Below, piece by piece: positions 5,211 to 6,012 of a stretch of 6,012 bases of DNA. Origin of the DNA: Flavobacteriaceae bacterium (GTDB taxonomy: Bacteria; Bacteroidota; Bacteroidia; Flavobacteriales; Flavobacteriaceae). The stretch covers positions 1 to 6,012 of the forward strand of contig JAUYUF010000225.1 of NCBI GenBank assembly GCA_030694835.1, in the 5' to 3' direction. A program made the translations under genes and the position numbers. Each line of letters starts with the position of its first letter. Positions within the stretch are counted from its first letter, which is position 1. Below the pieces are notes generated by a model, which saw only the letters and a program-made list of their open reading frames with translations, was not told where the DNA came from and did not search any database.

Positions 5211-6012
5211 TTAAAGTGATTTAAAATATGATTTTAAAATTACGTCATTTTGAGTTCTTGGCGTAATGATTTCTAATAATTTTGGTTGATTGGCATCCGA
5301 ATAAAAATCAGCTAAAGAACTCTTTAATTCAGATTCATTTGTTGCTTTATGATATTCAAATCCGTACATTTTACACAAATATTCGGCTGTTAAATTGTGA
5401 GGTGTTTCGAAATAATCTAAGACATTTGTTGTATTGGGTCCAGGAATATATCTAAAAATTCCACCACCTTGATTATTAATCAAAATAATTCTAAAATTTT
5501 TAGGAATGTATTGATTCCACAAAGCTGTTTGATCATAAAAAAAACTGATATCACCCGTTATAAAAACCGTTTGATTTGTGTTTGTAAATGCCGCTCCAAC
5601 AGCCGTACTAGTTGAGCCGTCAATTCCACTCGTTCCTCTATTACAAAAAACTTTTACAGTCGGATTGATATTAAATAACTGTGCATAACGAATTACAGAA
5701 CTATTTGAAAGTTGCAATTGACAATTATTTGGCAATGAGTTTAGTGCTATTTCAAAAACTTTTAAATCGGAAAAAATACATTTGCCTAAATAATCATCAT
5801 GAGAATTTACCCTATAATCTTTCAATTGTAACCACTCGCTTTGATAATTACTTTCTTTAGTTTTTGTCAAGAAAAAAAACTGACTAAAAAAGAGTTCTGG
5901 CGATATTTTAAAATGCTGATTTAAACAAAAAAATGTATTTGGTGCTCTATTTTTACTGATGTGCCAATGATGTTTTGGCCGATGATTTCTCAGAAATTCT
6001 TTGATTCTTTTT
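5211..6012 (-). CDS. menD: 2-succinyl-5-enolpyruvyl-6-hydroxy-3-cyclohexene-1-carboxylate synthase MenD, C-terminal part
   Basis: MenD is the thiamine-diphosphate enzyme that joins 2-oxoglutarate-derived succinic semialdehyde to isochorismate, an early step of menaquinone synthesis. The frame is open to the right edge, giving 266 visible residues; the start codon and N-terminal domains lie outside. The fragment begins KRIKEFLRNHRPKHHWHISK. It contains CNRGTSGIDGSTSTA (residues 123-137 of the fragment; E. coli has SNRGASGIDGLLSTA), the ThDP/Mg motif starting GDISFFYD (153-160) and closing with NNQGGGIF (179-186), and a C-terminal LLEIITP strand. A TTG at 5870 could look like a start but is internal, since conserved MenD sequence continues upstream of it in frame. 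The TAA at 5213-5211 is directly followed by the ATG of the S1 gene. The C-terminal catalytic domain looks intact. Confidence 0.96.
   Translation of the reverse strand, partial: KRIKEFLRNHRPKHHWHISKNRAPNTFFCLNQHFKISPELFFSQFFFLTKTKESNYQSEWLQLKDYRVNSHDDYLGKCIFSDLKVFEIALNSLPNNCQLQLSNSSVIRYAQLFNINPTVKVFCNRGTSGIDGSTSTAVGAAFTNTNQTVFITGDISFFYDQTALWNQYIPKNFRIILINNQGGGIFRYIPGPNTTNVLDYFETPHNLTAEYLCKMYGFEYHKATNESELKSSLADFYSDANQPKLLEIITPRTQNDVILKSYFKSL

Noticed and set aside
5211..5870. TTG at 5870 as the start of a short 219-residue protein
   Set aside because: The frame stays open upstream to the window edge and encodes typical MenD sequence (KRIKEFLRNHRPKHHWHISK...). The TTG is an internal leucine codon.

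Overview
The window is about two-thirds A+T. Every gene I can support lies on the minus strand, in tight runs with A/T-rich leaders and no Shine-Dalgarno motif. The best promoter candidates resemble the Bacteroidetes -33/-7 type (TTTG ... TAnnTTTG). Protein sequences point to Bacteroidetes, class Flavobacteriia, most likely Flavobacterium or a close relative. This is a chromosomal housekeeping region. I see no mobile element, tRNA, rRNA, CRISPR array or defence system.

Reading in the direction of transcription (high to low coordinates), the first block is menaquinone synthesis. It holds the C-terminal two-fifths or so of menD (cut by the window edge), a short S1/winged-helix RNA-binding protein that looks like the C-terminal half of CvfB, and menB. 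menD and the S1 gene are joined as TAA-ATG with no base between them, in one reading frame. MenD makes SEPHCHC and MenB closes the naphthoate ring; OSB formation and activation, between the two, must be encoded elsewhere.

A 181-nt gap (3743-3923) follows. It is largely filled by three degenerate tandem arrays with three different consensus sequences, all with a 7-nt period. This is the most unusual non-coding structure in the window.

The second block is an FAHD1-like fumarylacetoacetate-hydrolase-family gene, 8 nt upstream of cinA (two-domain CinA/NMN amidohydrolase-type protein). A promoter candidate at the 3' end of cinA then drives rpmB (bL28), rpmG (bL33) and a 50-codon DUF4295 gene, probably the Bacteroidetes ribosomal protein bL38. 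That unit ends in a strong hairpin terminator whose U-tract runs straight into a -7 box for ftsY. ftsY (SRP receptor) is followed after 14 nt by the start of rimO (ribosomal protein uS12 methylthiotransferase), cut at the window's left edge.

The right-hand part thus serves respiration through menaquinone, and the left-hand part serves ribosome structure, ribosome modification and co-translational membrane targeting. I did not find a convincing new biological system. The observations most worth checking are the heptamer arrays, the in-frame menD/S1 junction and the halved CvfB-like protein.
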